Assembly (NCBI GenBank): GCA_017303805.1
Contig: JAFLBQ010000010.1
Location: 1 to 64,000, forward strand
Reading direction: 5' to 3'
Length of the DNA: 64,000 nucleotides
Origin: Cytophagales bacterium
GTDB taxonomy: Bacteria; Bacteroidota; Bacteroidia; Cytophagales; Cyclobacteriaceae
Shown here: in pieces, positions 1-9,468 of the stretch
Position numbering within the stretch: the first letter of the stretch is position 1
How the letters are laid out: each line of letters begins with the position of its first letter
The notes under the pieces: model-generated
The model's input: only the letters and a program-made list of their open reading frames with translations
Databases searched by the model: none
What the model was told of the DNA's origin: nothing
Translations under genes and position numbers: made by a program

Positions 1-2
1 TT

Positions 3-407
3 AGGGGCGTCTTTGGTCATAGTTTAGTTAACTCTACACGACTGGCACACGAAGCGGAAGACATGGGTTCACTTAATACATATAATCGCGTTTTAACGGA
101 TAAGGCAGTTTCGGGTTTAACAAGCAATGTATATAGTTCGCTCTATGTTGAGCGGGCTGATTTTCTAATGCTTGATAATCTTAAACTGGAATATACCATT
201 CCATTGAATGCTGGTAAGAATAGTAGTTCTATTAAAATTTATGGAGCGGCTCAACGGCTATTCACAATTACTGGATATTCAGGTGTTGATCCTGAACCAA
301 TGCTTTTTGAAAAGCAAACCTCAGATGTACTGGCTCCAGGTATTGATTCAATGGATAGTTACTACCCGGCACGAACCTTCACGATTGGCTTGGCCCTTAA
401 GTTTTGA
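3..407 (+). CDS. SusC/RagA-type TonB-dependent receptor, C-terminal end (partial)
   Basis: The frame is open from base 3, so this is the last ~134 codons of a gene that begins upstream of the window. The sequence has the usual end of SusC-family outer-membrane receptors: a YVERADFLMLDNLKLEYTIP-like stretch, an ITGYSGVDPE motif, and the terminal strand YPARTFTIGLALKF ending in aromatic Phe, the signal for outer-membrane beta-barrel insertion. Such receptors import oligosaccharides or other nutrients using TonB energy. No SusD follows; the next gene is convergent, so any SusD partner would have to be elsewhere. The family is clear, the substrate is not. Confidence 0.85.
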   Translation, partial: RGVFGHSLVNSTRLAHEAEDMGSLNTYNRVLTDKAVSGLTSNVYSSLYVERADFLMLDNLKLEYTIPLNAGKNSSSIKIYGAAQRLFTITGYSGVDPEPMLFEKQTSDVLAPGIDSMDSYYPARTFTIGLALKF

Positions 408-428
408 AAATAATTTGGTGAGTTAAAG

Positions 429-1352
429 TTATTTCGTCAACTCGTTTATATATACAGGAATTGCAGGCTCACCTTTAAAGAAATCATTTCCTTTTCCTTG
501 CGATAACGCCCAGCGATCAATCCAGGAAATTCCCCATCTTCCAAATTTGGTAATAGGAGTTTCATACAATTTATCCCGCAAGGCCTCTTCCAGTGTAATA
601 AATTCATAACCATTACGAGCATATACCTCGGCCAGCTTGCCGATATAATGTGAATTCAACAGGTTGGCATGTAGCAATAATGTGTGATGGATGTTTCTGC
701 CGAATAATGCTGCTGACAGTGTTTCGAAGTAATGCAACACTTTTTCCATGTACGAGAGGTAATCCGCTCCAATGCGACTCATAAGTGTTTGATCTTTTTT
801 GACATAAGCCCGGTGGTAGGCGAGTGCGAAAAGATAATCCGCATTATCAATCGTAACAGGCGCAATTATATACTGATGTGTTTTCAAAAACCGCTCAAGT
901 GAATCTGATTTTACCTTTGAATCACCAGCATGTAGGTACGGGTGTCTGAAATACTGTAGCGGTTTATTTCGGGCAGCCAGTAGTTTCCGGGTTTGTACTT
1001 CACCTTTCAGAATTTCTTTACCGTATGTGTTTAGTGAGGTATTGTTATAGTCAAGATGGGAGTAGGTATGATTGCCTAACTCAAGATTTGCATCCACCCA
1101 TTGTTTTAATAAGCTAACCTGAAATGGATTTACATTCGCATCTGCATAAAGTTTAAATTCATTCACAAAACCAATGGCTGGTACTTTGTGTTCAGTCAAT
1201 TTGTTCAGCAGGTTGGTGGTTAGTTCTCGTTGAAATGCGGAATCAGAAATACTATAACTCACTACAGGTAAGTCATCAATGGTAAAACAAACTTTCTTCT
1301 GAGCCAAAGCTGGCGTAAAACAAATCAGTAGCGCCAAAATTAATTTGAACAT
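429..1352 (-). CDS. Secreted polysaccharide deacetylase family protein
   Basis: The 307-aa protein starts with a signal peptide (residues 1-17, ending ALAQ). It then shows NodB-fold motifs: CFTIDDLP near residue 21 (the Asp pair of motif 1), NHTYSHLDYNN near residues 93-103 (metal-binding H-x3-H of motif 2), and FRHPYLHAGDS near 135-145 (motif 3). Members of this family remove N- or O-acetyl groups from polysaccharides, and some are only distant relatives with altered substrates. It is convergent with the receptor upstream and separated by 20 bp from the operon that follows. The exact substrate cannot be told from sequence. Confidence 0.85.
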   Translation of the reverse strand: MFKLILALLICFTPALAQKKVCFTIDDLPVVSYSISDSAFQRELTTNLLNKLTEHKVPAIGFVNEFKLYADANVNPFQVSLLKQWVDANLELGNHTYSHLDYNNTSLNTYGKEILKGEVQTRKLLAARNKPLQYFRHPYLHAGDSKVKSDSLERFLKTHQYIIAPVTIDNADYLFALAYHRAYVKKDQTLMSRIGADYLSYMEKVLHYFETLSAALFGRNIHHTLLLHANLLNSHYIGKLAEVYARNGYEFITLEEALRDKLYETPITKFGRWGISWIDRWALSQGKGNDFFKGEPAIPVYINELTK

Positions 1353-1372
1353 GTTTTTAGATTTAAGAATGT

Positions 1373-3529
1373 CTAATAAAAGAAAACTTCATCCACAAAG
1401 AACCAACTTTTTTGCCCCTTGCCACCATGCCAGTGTGGAAGTTTGCTAATGGGCTTTGCGATAATTTTGTAATAAGAATGTGAAGAAGTTTCCCAATTAA
1501 CTGTTATAAAGCTCATGTGTGGTGCGCGATAACCTTTTGGCTCACTGAATTTCTGTGCCATCAGTAATTTAAGATTGTCCTTACTGGGGCCACCCCAAAC
1601 CTGAACCTCTGTTGGAGGAAAGATGTAGGCGCCAAGGTTATCGCCATAACTTAATACTACCTTATTAAGGTTAGGTGGTTGTGCTCCAAAATCAAACCCG
1701 GCTTCAAAATTAGTATCGCGAAAGCCAAGCCATGCTGGTTCTTTAATAATATCAACATACCCTTTGCGACTATCGGTTAACGAGGCGGCACCCTCGCCCC
1801 GGTATTGTTTATCGGTCGCAGTAAGTAATTCAGTATTCAAAGGTTTGTAGCCTTCCTGGTAAACACTAACCTCTAACAACTCACTGCAGTACCAACCGGG
1901 TTTACAAGCTATCGCCTTTAGATTAACAGTTTCCACTAGGGGTATTGGGCCGTCATATACCAAGCCACTTACGCTGTCGGGCGGGTTGCTATCAATTGTA
2001 TAGCGAATGCTTACGCCTGGCATGGTATGTTTTAATTCAATCTTGTCAGTAGCTTTTAAAATTCCTTCATTTACCAATATGGGTTTGCTCAGTGCCAGGG
2101 TGCTGTTATCGGTAAAGATTTTATGAACAAAGCTAAGTTGAGGATGGCTTTTCGCTAATTCCGCTTTGGCATCTGCATCAATGGCTGTATTCCAGATGTA
2201 AACAGTTTGGAGTTGTGGTAAGTTTAAAATAGGTTTTAATGATTCAGGGGTAACTTTTGTGCCGGAAAGAGAAATTGACTTTAATTTTTTACAATTAGTA
2301 AGATAGCCGAGGCCTGAACCATCAATCAAAGTAAAATTCAGATTCAGAACTTCCAGGTTGCCAAAGGTTGAAAGTAGTTTCAGGTTGGCATCGGTAACTG
2401 GCATTTTAGCCAGGTTCAACGAGATCAGTTGTTCTTCAATTTGTTTCAATTCTTCCAAAGCACTGGTTTCGAAATATTCCTTAATGAAAAAATCTGCCTG
2501 TAAGGCCGGACTGTTTGCATGCAATGGAAACACTACGCGAAAGGGGGTATTCAGTTTTTCGATTACCGCTGCGGAAGCCGATCGGAATGTGTACGCGGGA
2601 GCGACTTTACTATATAAAAAATTGTTTGAAGCCAGTAAAACAAACGGATCGTCTGTTGGATAATCGCGCAGCGTTTTATCGAAATCGGCACCGGATTTTA
2701 TCCATGCGTTTACTAACTTAATTTCGGGTTGAGATAATTGTGGTTTACCGCCTGGGGGCATGTGGTTATCATGTGCTTGCGGTAAATGAATAAATTGAAT
2801 CATGCGACTGGAATCGGGATTGCCAGGAATAAACGCAGCCCCGCTTTCACCTCCCTGTTTAAATTTCTCTGCCACCGTCATTATAAGTCTTCCTTTCGCC
2901 TTCTTTTCATTATGGCAGGCGAAACATTTTTTCTCTAACACCGGCATTACGGCAACTTGATAGAGCGAAGTTGTTTCCGGATCGGGTGCCGAGGCTGCTG
3001 CCTGCAAGGGTTCCCAAATGAAGTTTTCACCATGGGTAAGTTCGGCCCCGGTGTGCCCCGTAAAAATTGTTAGAGCAAAGAGCACTACAATGCCCGTGTG
3101 TTTAAGCGCAATAATTTCTGATGATGATTGATAAAACCAAAGCACTATGTAACTGAACCAGGCCAGCAACAGGCCGCTTACCTTGTGTTGTTGCACGGTA
3201 GCGCCATACTCGCCATTCATTGCGAGCAGCAATCCAAACAATGCCGTGAAAGCAGCACTGAGTGTTGCAAATAGAAGGAGGTACGTTGTAAGTAATGTAA
3301 ATTGTTTGCTCTTGAATTGCGCTCGCACCATCAGCATCAAAATCGCAAGCACGATGATGCCTATGGGTAGGTGAAGCAGGAGCGGATGTAATCTTCCGGT
3401 AATTTGTAACCACACCGGCAATTCTATTCTATGCTCGAAGGCAAAAAGAAAGGTGGTAAGAAAGAGCACGAAAAGCGTCAGGCTTTTCAGAAATCCAACA
3501 GGAGATTGATGGGGCGTTTGCGGCTTCAC
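1373..3529 (-). CDS. Membrane protein with PSCyt1-type cytochrome, LRR and chitobiase-like C-terminal domains
   Basis: A 718-aa multidomain protein. Residues ~17-160 form about five membrane segments (DUF2231-like, with LHPLLLHLPIG). A planctomycete-type c-heme domain follows, with CFACH at residues 202-206 and a downstream HMPPGGKP motif that could hold the distal Met ligand. Then come four or so leucine-rich repeats (~370-460), a chitobiase/FN3-associated domain (KPGWYCS region) and a C-terminal beta-sandwich. The start is GTG at 3529, ten bases after the upstream gene's stop; no in-frame ATG is available there. It is the last gene of a three-gene operon with DUF1501 and PSD1 proteins, a set assigned to periplasmic oxidative catabolism without a settled reaction. 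Confidence 0.85.
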   Translation of the reverse strand: MKPQTPHQSPVGFLKSLTLFVLFLTTFLFAFEHRIELPVWLQITGRLHPLLLHLPIGIIVLAILMLMVRAQFKSKQFTLLTTYLLLFATLSAAFTALFGLLLAMNGEYGATVQQHKVSGLLLAWFSYIVLWFYQSSSEIIALKHTGIVVLFALTIFTGHTGAELTHGENFIWEPLQAAASAPDPETTSLYQVAVMPVLEKKCFACHNEKKAKGRLIMTVAEKFKQGGESGAAFIPGNPDSSRMIQFIHLPQAHDNHMPPGGKPQLSQPEIKLVNAWIKSGADFDKTLRDYPTDDPFVLLASNNFLYSKVAPAYTFRSASAAVIEKLNTPFRVVFPLHANSPALQADFFIKEYFETSALEELKQIEEQLISLNLAKMPVTDANLKLLSTFGNLEVLNLNFTLIDGSGLGYLTNCKKLKSISLSGTKVTPESLKPILNLPQLQTVYIWNTAIDADAKAELAKSHPQLSFVHKIFTDNSTLALSKPILVNEGILKATDKIELKHTMPGVSIRYTIDSNPPDSVSGLVYDGPIPLVETVNLKAIACKPGWYCSELLEVSVYQEGYKPLNTELLTATDKQYRGEGAASLTDSRKGYVDIIKEPAWLGFRDTNFEAGFDFGAQPPNLNKVVLSYGDNLGAYIFPPTEVQVWGGPSKDNLKLLMAQKFSEPKGYRAPHMSFITVNWETSSHSYYKIIAKPISKLPHWHGGKGQKSWFFVDEVFFY

Positions 3530-3539
3530 GGGTACGATG

Positions 3540-4988
3540 TTAAGCCATTAAACCGGGCACCACCTTGCCGGCTACATCGGTTAAGCGATAATACCGGCCC
3601 AAATGCTTGTAGGTAAGCTGCTCATGGTTCAATCCCAGCAGGTGCAAAACTGTTGCATGAAAATCATTTACATGCACCGGATCGCGCACGATGTTGTACC
3701 CAAACTCATCCGTTTGGCCATACGTTGTTCCGGCTTTTACGCCACCACCCGCCATCCACATGGTGTAACAACGGGGGTGATGATCGCGGCCATAATTTTC
3801 TTTTGAAAGATTGCCCTGGCAATAATTGGTGCGTCCAAATTCAGTACCCCAGATTACCAGCGTTTCATCCAATAAACCCCGTTGCTTCAAATCCATAATC
3901 AACGCAGCCGTAGCACGATCAGTATCTTGCGCTTGCAACGGCATTTCACCTACCATGTTGCCATGCTGATCCCACCCCTGATGGTACAACTGCACAAAGC
4001 GCACGCCCGCTTCGGAAAGTTTACGGGCCAGCAAACAGTTGGCTGCGTAGGTTCCGGGCACCAGGCAATCAGCACCGTACATTTTAATAATGTTATCGGG
4101 TTCTTTTGATAAATCGGTTAATTCCGGCACAGCCGTTTGCATGCGATACGCCATTTCATATTGTTGAACGCGCGCTTGAATTTCCGGATCGCCAAATTCC
4201 TGATAGTTCAATTCATTTAGTTGTGCCAGTTGATCGAGCATGTTTCTTCGATCCATCCGATCGCGGCCTTCCGGATCTTTAAGATATAATACACGCTCTT
4301 CGCTGCTGCTGAATTGTACGCCTTGATGGATGCTATCTAAAAATCCATTGGTCCATAGTTTTGAGTACACACCCTGTCCGTTGCCGCGCCCGCGCGAAAG
4401 CAATACGCAAAATGCCGGTAGATTTTTGTTCTCGCTTCCTAAGCCGTAACTCAGCCACGAGCCCATGCTGGGCCGGTTGCCTTGCTGTGCCCCGGTTTGC
4501 ATAAATGTTAGGGCCGGATCGTGATTGATGGCTTCGGTGTGCATGGTTTTGATAAAGCAGATATCATCCACCACCTTAGCGATATGTGGAAAAAGTTCAC
4601 TTACCCAGGCTCCGGAATTTCCATATTGGTTGAATTTAAAATAAGAGCCCACCAAAGGAAACTTTGATTGTCCGGACGTCATACCGGTTAAACGTTGGCC
4701 CATGCGGATAGAAGCCGGGAGTTCTTCGCCTGCCATTTTGTTGAGCATGGGCTTGTAATCAAAACTTTCTAATTGCGAGGGGGCGCCATTCTGAAACAGA
4801 TAAATAATGCGCTTGGCTTTAGGTGCAAAGTGCGGTAAACCAAGCGAGGCAAGGGGCGATTCGGATTTTGAAAACAGTTCGGGGATTAGCAAAGAACCCA
4901 ACGCTGCCGAACCAATGCCCAGGCTTAACTTGCCGAGAAAGTGCCTGCGGGTAGTATGGTTGCGGTGATCTGTAAATTCTTTGCTCAT
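3540..4988 (-). CDS. DUF1501 family protein with Tat signal
   Basis: The 482-aa protein begins with a twin-arginine signal (HTTRRHFLGKLSLG, residues ~11-24), so it is probably exported folded. The rest matches the DUF1501 family, which has the alkaline phosphatase/sulfatase fold: IIYLFQNGAPSQLESFDYKP near the N-terminus, AINHDPALTFMQTGAQQGNRP, GVRFVQLYHQGWDQHGN, and VIWGTEFGR in the C-terminal half. The family almost always sits beside a PSCyt1/PSD1 gene, as here (4 bp gap to the upstream gene, 10 bp to the downstream one), and the pair is assumed to act together on an unknown periplasmic substrate. Confidence 0.9.
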   Translation of the reverse strand: MSKEFTDHRNHTTRRHFLGKLSLGIGSAALGSLLIPELFSKSESPLASLGLPHFAPKAKRIIYLFQNGAPSQLESFDYKPMLNKMAGEELPASIRMGQRLTGMTSGQSKFPLVGSYFKFNQYGNSGAWVSELFPHIAKVVDDICFIKTMHTEAINHDPALTFMQTGAQQGNRPSMGSWLSYGLGSENKNLPAFCVLLSRGRGNGQGVYSKLWTNGFLDSIHQGVQFSSSEERVLYLKDPEGRDRMDRRNMLDQLAQLNELNYQEFGDPEIQARVQQYEMAYRMQTAVPELTDLSKEPDNIIKMYGADCLVPGTYAANCLLARKLSEAGVRFVQLYHQGWDQHGNMVGEMPLQAQDTDRATAALIMDLKQRGLLDETLVIWGTEFGRTNYCQGNLSKENYGRDHHPRCYTMWMAGGGVKAGTTYGQTDEFGYNIVRDPVHVNDFHATVLHLLGLNHEQLTYKHLGRYYRLTDVAGKVVPGLMA

Positions 4989-4992
4989 AGCC

Positions 4993-7302
4993 TTATGTTT
5001 TGGTAATGGCTTCGTCCAGGTTATAAATGGTTTGAATAACCTGCATCAACGCGGCCAATGTAATCACATCGCTCACCGGTTCATGCGGATATTCCCCAGC
5101 TTCAATAAAGTGCTGGGCCTTTTGAGGGCTTGATTGAAATTTCGCTTTCTCGGATTGATAATAGGTGATGAGTAAATCGAACTCTTTCTTCTTGCTTTCG
5201 CGACAGACAATCAACAGAAAAGCTTTTTTTATTTTTTCTTCGGCCGGAGAGTTCTCTTGCATTAATCGCTCGGCTAATACCCTTGAGGCCTCGAGCATCA
5301 AAGGCTCATTTAACAACAGCAACGCTTGCAATGGTGTGTTGGTTACTCCGCGTTTTACTTCGCATTGGTCGCGGTTGCTGCCATCCATAATCAACATACC
5401 CGGTGGCGGTACCGTGCGCTTGATGAACGAATACAAGCCTCTGCGGTATAATTTATCGCCATGGTCTTGCACGTAGCGGGCCAGTACACCACGACCCGAA
5501 GTTGAAGATTCCCAAATACCTTTTGGCTGATAGACTTTCATGCTGGGGCCGCCAATTTCTTTTACGAGCAAACCGCTGCTGGCTAAAGCCAGGTCGCGTA
5601 CACCCTCGGCCGTAAGCCGCAAACGCGGGGCATGTGAAAGTAAAATATTGTCGGGATCTTTTTCGAGTTGCTTCTTGCTGATGGCAGAAGATTGCCGGTA
5701 CGTAGCCGACATCACGAGTTGTTTCATCAATCGTTTTATGTTCCAACCATTTTCGCGAAAGTCAACAGCTAACCAATCCAATAACTCCGGGTGCGAAGGT
5801 AACTCGCCCTGCATTCCAAAATCACCACTCGTTTTTACCAACCCGCGCCCGAAGAACTCCTGCCACATGCGGTTTACAAAAACCCGGGCTGTTAACGGGT
5901 GCTTTTCATCGAACAACCATTTCGCCAAGGCCAGCCGATTGGTGCCATACCGGGCCGAATCGAATGGCAGGATGGCCGTTGGAACCCCGATATCAACTAC
6001 TTCACCGGGTGCATCGTACACACCCCGGACTAACACATGCGTTGGGCGTTTCCAGGTAGTGTCTTTCATCACCATCACCTCAACCGGGGTGGTGTCTTTC
6101 TTGTTAATGAAGGTGAGAATGTTTTGAACCTCTTCGCTAGTGATTTTTATTTTGGGTGGATCGGCCAATGATGCTAATTGAATATCGCCCAGCAAACCCT
6201 TTTCCGGTACACGATTAAAGAATGCAAATGAGCGGTAATACTCTTTCTGCGAAATGGGATCGTACTTATGATCGTGGCAGTGGGCACACTCAAACGTTAA
6301 AGCCAGAAAAGCTTTGGCGAAGGTGTTGGTTCTGTCGGTTACATATTCAATCCGGTACTCTTCATCGATTACGCCACCTTCTTGTGTGATCTTATGATTG
6401 CGATTAAAGCCGGTAGCGAGTAATTGCTCTTTGGTAGGATTGGGTAACAGATCGCCAGCCAGTTGCCATGTTACAAATTTATCGTAGGTATAATTTTGAT
6501 TGAATGCATGAATAACCCAATCGCGCCACGGCCACATGGTACGCAACCCATCATCCTGGTATCCGTGCGAATCGGCATAGCGGGCAACATCCATCCAATG
6601 CACCGCCATCTTTTCGCCATACTGGGGTTGGGCTAATAATTCATCTACTATTTTTTCGTACGCATCTGCTGAATTATCTGCAAGAAAAAGATCGTGTAAT
6701 TCAGGCGAGGGTGGAAGGCCGGTAAGATCGAGACTTACTCGTTTTAATAAACGTTCTTTGTCGGCTTCTTCATTCGGTTGTAAACCGGCAGTTTCAATTT
6801 TCTGTAGGATGAAATAATCGATTTCATTTTTGGGCCAGGCAGTTGCATTTACTGAGGGAGGTTTGTGCCGGGCCGGAGCGATAAACGCCCAATGCGGTTT
6901 GTACTTCGCACCTTGCTCGATCCACTTTTTAATCAAGGCAATTTCATTTGCGTTCAGCGAAAGATTGGAGTTAGGTGGTGGCATTACGATCGAAGTATCG
7001 GAAGCGAAGATGCGTATAAATACTTCCGATTGATCCGGTTCGCCCGGAATGATGGCGTGTGCTGTTGGGTTATCTTTGAGTGCAGCCAATGCACCTTCGG
7101 GTGTATCTAAGCGCAAGTTGGCTTTGCGCTGGTTGGCATCGGGGCCATGGCATTTAAAACAGCGGTCGGAGAGGAGCGGCCGGATGTGCAGGTTGTAGTC
7201 CACAGAATCCAGCGCGTTGGCCGTTAGACCACCCTGCCTGCACCCGCTTAGTGTTGCGAACGCGACAAGAGCCACACACATGATTCCAATTAAAATCCTC
7301 AT
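4993..7302 (-). CDS. PSD1/PSCyt1 (DUF1549-DUF1553) cytochrome lipoprotein
   Basis: A 769-aa protein with a lipoprotein signal (ATLSGC, Cys21). The N-terminal PSCyt1 heme site is CFKCH at residues 48-52, with a MPPP Met motif further on. DUF1549 follows (RVSLDLTGLPPSPEL, VHWMDVARYADSHGYQDD), then a second heme-like motif CAHCHDHKYDPIS. The C-terminal DUF1553 contains RVFVNRMWQEFFGRGLV, GDFGMQGELPSHPELLDWLA and NTPLQALLLLNEP. This is the standard architecture first described in Planctomycetes and also frequent in Cytophagales. It is the first gene of the three-gene operon. The heme binding is seen from motifs; the substrate is unknown. Confidence 0.92.
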   Translation of the reverse strand: MRILIGIMCVALVAFATLSGCRQGGLTANALDSVDYNLHIRPLLSDRCFKCHGPDANQRKANLRLDTPEGALAALKDNPTAHAIIPGEPDQSEVFIRIFASDTSIVMPPPNSNLSLNANEIALIKKWIEQGAKYKPHWAFIAPARHKPPSVNATAWPKNEIDYFILQKIETAGLQPNEEADKERLLKRVSLDLTGLPPSPELHDLFLADNSADAYEKIVDELLAQPQYGEKMAVHWMDVARYADSHGYQDDGLRTMWPWRDWVIHAFNQNYTYDKFVTWQLAGDLLPNPTKEQLLATGFNRNHKITQEGGVIDEEYRIEYVTDRTNTFAKAFLALTFECAHCHDHKYDPISQKEYYRSFAFFNRVPEKGLLGDIQLASLADPPKIKITSEEVQNILTFINKKDTTPVEVMVMKDTTWKRPTHVLVRGVYDAPGEVVDIGVPTAILPFDSARYGTNRLALAKWLFDEKHPLTARVFVNRMWQEFFGRGLVKTSGDFGMQGELPSHPELLDWLAVDFRENGWNIKRLMKQLVMSATYRQSSAISKKQLEKDPDNILLSHAPRLRLTAEGVRDLALASSGLLVKEIGGPSMKVYQPKGIWESSTSGRGVLARYVQDHGDKLYRRGLYSFIKRTVPPPGMLIMDGSNRDQCEVKRGVTNTPLQALLLLNEPLMLEASRVLAERLMQENSPAEEKIKKAFLLIVCRESKKKEFDLLITYYQSEKAKFQSSPQKAQHFIEAGEYPHEPVSDVITLAALMQVIQTIYNLDEAITKT

Positions 7303-7434
7303 ACCAGGTAGATGAGGACTAATGTGAGGATTTTAATTGAGATTTAAAATGGGTTTTATTCCCTAAAGTACACGGGATTCCGGTACGGGCATGAACACGA
7401 TAAATTCTTACTCGGTTGCCCAACCAGAATGAAA

Positions 7435-8613
7435 TCATTTTTTGTAAAACGGATTGGTGCCAATATACAAGGCATCATTAACCGTAGCCGGGTCTTTATC
7501 GGCCACACCACTAAAAGCTTTGTAAATGGTTCGGCCATCCTGGTATTTTAAAATCAGTGTAAAGTTGTGGATGCTATACGTTCCGGTTCCGGGTTTGTTC
7601 TCAGGATACTGAGCTGGGTTATTGAAGTTGGATACAAAAATTCCACGATCATCGAACGTACCATCTTTTTTGAGATGAATAACAGGCCGCGCACCAGCTT
7701 GCGAATAGTATGGATCTTTCGTCCAGTTGGGAATGTAACTCCACGCGCCATCCAATCTTAAACCATCAACAGGCACACATTTATAAAATTTGAATGTGCT
7801 TCCTTTCTTTTCCATTACCGTTGGTGAGATCTTTATCAAAGCAAGATTTTCATACTTCGAGGTAAAGCTTGCGTTGTTGCCTTGCGTGGTAAAGGTGCCC
7901 CACGAATCGTTGTTGTATGTGCTTTTGCTCAGGTTCAGCAATCCTTCGGTAGGCATGTGTGGATAATAATCCCCATTCGCATACACCGAATAAAACTGGG
8001 GTTTTATAGAACTGGAAGCGGTTAGAGAAGTGGGATTTAATTGCAGGTTCATCCAGAGCTCAGCTTTTGCACCGGATACAACAGGAATTTCTTCTTTAAC
8101 GGGTAACGTTTGGTTAGCTTGTATAGCTCCGGCTGCACCTACCATCTCAATTGATTCTGAGAAAAGTTGGGTGTCGGTTCCAAATTTTTGAGAGTTGGTA
8201 ATCATCACCAGGTTTTGCATCTGATTCTCGCCACTCATGGTAATAAGCAGGGCAACGGTGTTGCTACCATTATCCATAAAAGTGGCAAAGCCTGAGATCG
8301 TTTCCCAGCCTTGATCAGTTACCGCTGGCTGCAGTTGGGGTGCATTGGTAACTCCAAGCGCTTTGGCAATCAGCTCGCGCCACGCAGCATCGAAATTGGT
8401 TCTGGCATCGGCACTTGCTGAAATGTTCTTATAAATAATCCAATGACAATAATCCTGCGACCCGGCAATTGAACCGATGTATTTGATCATCGACTCACTT
8501 TTTTCAACTGCCCAACCCGCAGGTGGGTTGTAGCGGATGAGACCAAAAGTTTGCTTTTGGCCAACTGCTGTAAATGTGGTAACAAGAAGAATGATCAGGT
8601 TAACGATTTTCAT
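7435..8613 (-). CDS. Secreted protein of unknown function
   Basis: A 392-aa protein with a signal peptide (residues 1-18, ending AVGQ). The first ~165 residues start TFGLIRYNPPAGWAVEKSES, which resembles the opening of proteins that measure damage or effects on fitness only in general fold; I do not recognise a named family. The second half (from ~180) contains YSVYANGDYYPHMPTEG, a Tyr/Trp-rich region with GAWSYIPNWTKDPYYSQ, and RPVIHLKKDGTFDDRGIF, followed by a lipocalin-like beta pattern near the end. It is on the same strand as the PSD1 operon, 132 bp upstream of it, and could be transcribed separately. Confidence 0.7.
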   Translation of the reverse strand: MKIVNLIILLVTTFTAVGQKQTFGLIRYNPPAGWAVEKSESMIKYIGSIAGSQDYCHWIIYKNISASADARTNFDAAWRELIAKALGVTNAPQLQPAVTDQGWETISGFATFMDNGSNTVALLITMSGENQMQNLVMITNSQKFGTDTQLFSESIEMVGAAGAIQANQTLPVKEEIPVVSGAKAELWMNLQLNPTSLTASSSIKPQFYSVYANGDYYPHMPTEGLLNLSKSTYNNDSWGTFTTQGNNASFTSKYENLALIKISPTVMEKKGSTFKFYKCVPVDGLRLDGAWSYIPNWTKDPYYSQAGARPVIHLKKDGTFDDRGIFVSNFNNPAQYPENKPGTGTYSIHNFTLILKYQDGRTIYKAFSGVADKDPATVNDALYIGTNPFYKK

Positions 8614-8692
8614 AACCCTAAAATAGGGAGATGTACCTCAAAAGTAAATCCCCTGAAAAGTGGATTTACTTAGTAGCACATTTTGGTTTATA

Positions 8693-8742
8693 TAAGGCGT
8701 CTGACGGCTGTTTGTGTAGCTTCAAGCCGTCTTGACGCCTTA
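8693..8742. repeat. Near-perfect inverted repeat overlapping the end of the DinB-like remnant
   Basis: The left arm TAAGGCGTCTGACGGCT (8693-8709) pairs with the right arm AGCCGTCTTGACGCCTTA (8725-8742) with one internal bulge and a ~15-base loop. The right arm contains the minus-strand stop codon of the remnant described next. The stem could be a terminator for that minus-strand gene (the sequence beyond it is AT-rich, but there is no clear T-run) or a short repeat element. I cannot tell which without knowing whether it recurs in the genome. Confidence 0.55.
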
Positions 8743-8940
8743 ATGCAGATTTTGTTTGACTAACTCCTGATGATGTTGAACGTGATAACACGTAAAGTAA
8801 ATCATTTCGCGCAGCGTAAGTTTACCCAATAGCGGATGCGGTAAAATGTACAAATCCAGTTCGGCTTCGGAGAAGCGATTGAGTTTAGAAGCAAGTTTAG
8901 TTACCTCGTTGGTCAGGTTATGATTTAGCCTTTGAATTTT
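8740..8940 (-). pseudogene. C-terminal remnant of a DUF1569/DinB-like protein
   Basis: Reading the minus strand, 66 codons are open between an in-frame TAA at 8941-8943 and the stop at 8740-8742. The peptide includes HPLLGKLTLREMIYFTCYHV followed by QHHQELVKQ, the typical last helix and histidine motif of DUF1569/DinB-superfamily proteins, which bind a metal with three His. No ATG precedes this conserved part and the N-terminal ~80-90 residues of the family are missing, so it is a 5'-truncated remnant. An A6 run lies just at the upstream stop, but the frame reachable through it is also short. Confidence 0.6.
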
Positions 8941-9018
8941 TTAACTACCAACATAATAGCTGACATTTAAAAAGTAAGCGATTGACGAAAAATGCGAATA
9001 GTTGCTAAAAATTACGTT

Positions 9019-9381
9019 TTACCATTGCTGGATAATGACGCATACCTGGTTATCGCGCAGTGCAAATTCTTTTGCTCCCCACGGGCGAAGCGTAACCTTG
9101 TTCAGGTTGGGATGTAGAAATCCGGGATGGGATGTGCTTACCTTCTTAAAAACTTCATCAATCGTATGAGTTACCAACCGGAACTCGGGGTTGTGTTCTT
9201 TAGCCAATGCCTGATGTTGAAAAAGGAACAAGCGCAATTCATTTTTCTCAAGCACACAAAATGGATTTTCGGATTTCAATTCTTCATGTCCGATGGAAAA
9301 TTCGAGGCAATCAACAAAGAATTTGATGCCATCTTGAATGGAGGCGTAGTACACATTAGGGATTAACCGGGTAAAATTCAT
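9019..9381 (-). CDS. VOC (glyoxalase/bleomycin-resistance fold) family protein
   Basis: The 120-aa product begins MNFTRLIPNVYYASIQDGIK. I chose the ATG at 9381 and not the in-frame GTG 33 bases upstream, because family similarity begins at this Met. It has the beta-alpha-beta-beta-beta pattern of a single VOC repeat, with ENPFCVLEKNELRLFLFQH in the middle and WGAKEFALRDNQVCVIIQQW at the end, where the last metal-ligand Glu/Asp usually lies. VOC proteins include isomerases, dioxygenases and antibiotic-binding proteins; the specific role cannot be assigned. Confidence 0.75.
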   Translation of the reverse strand: MNFTRLIPNVYYASIQDGIKFFVDCLEFSIGHEELKSENPFCVLEKNELRLFLFQHQALAKEHNPEFRLVTHTIDEVFKKVSTSHPGFLHPNLNKVTLRPWGAKEFALRDNQVCVIIQQW

Positions 9382-9468
9382 ACGCGATTCTGTTTTTGAA
9401 GATGATCGTACCACAAAGATGTCCTTAAATCTTAAATACAGGGATTGATCAGAATCAATAAAATTACA

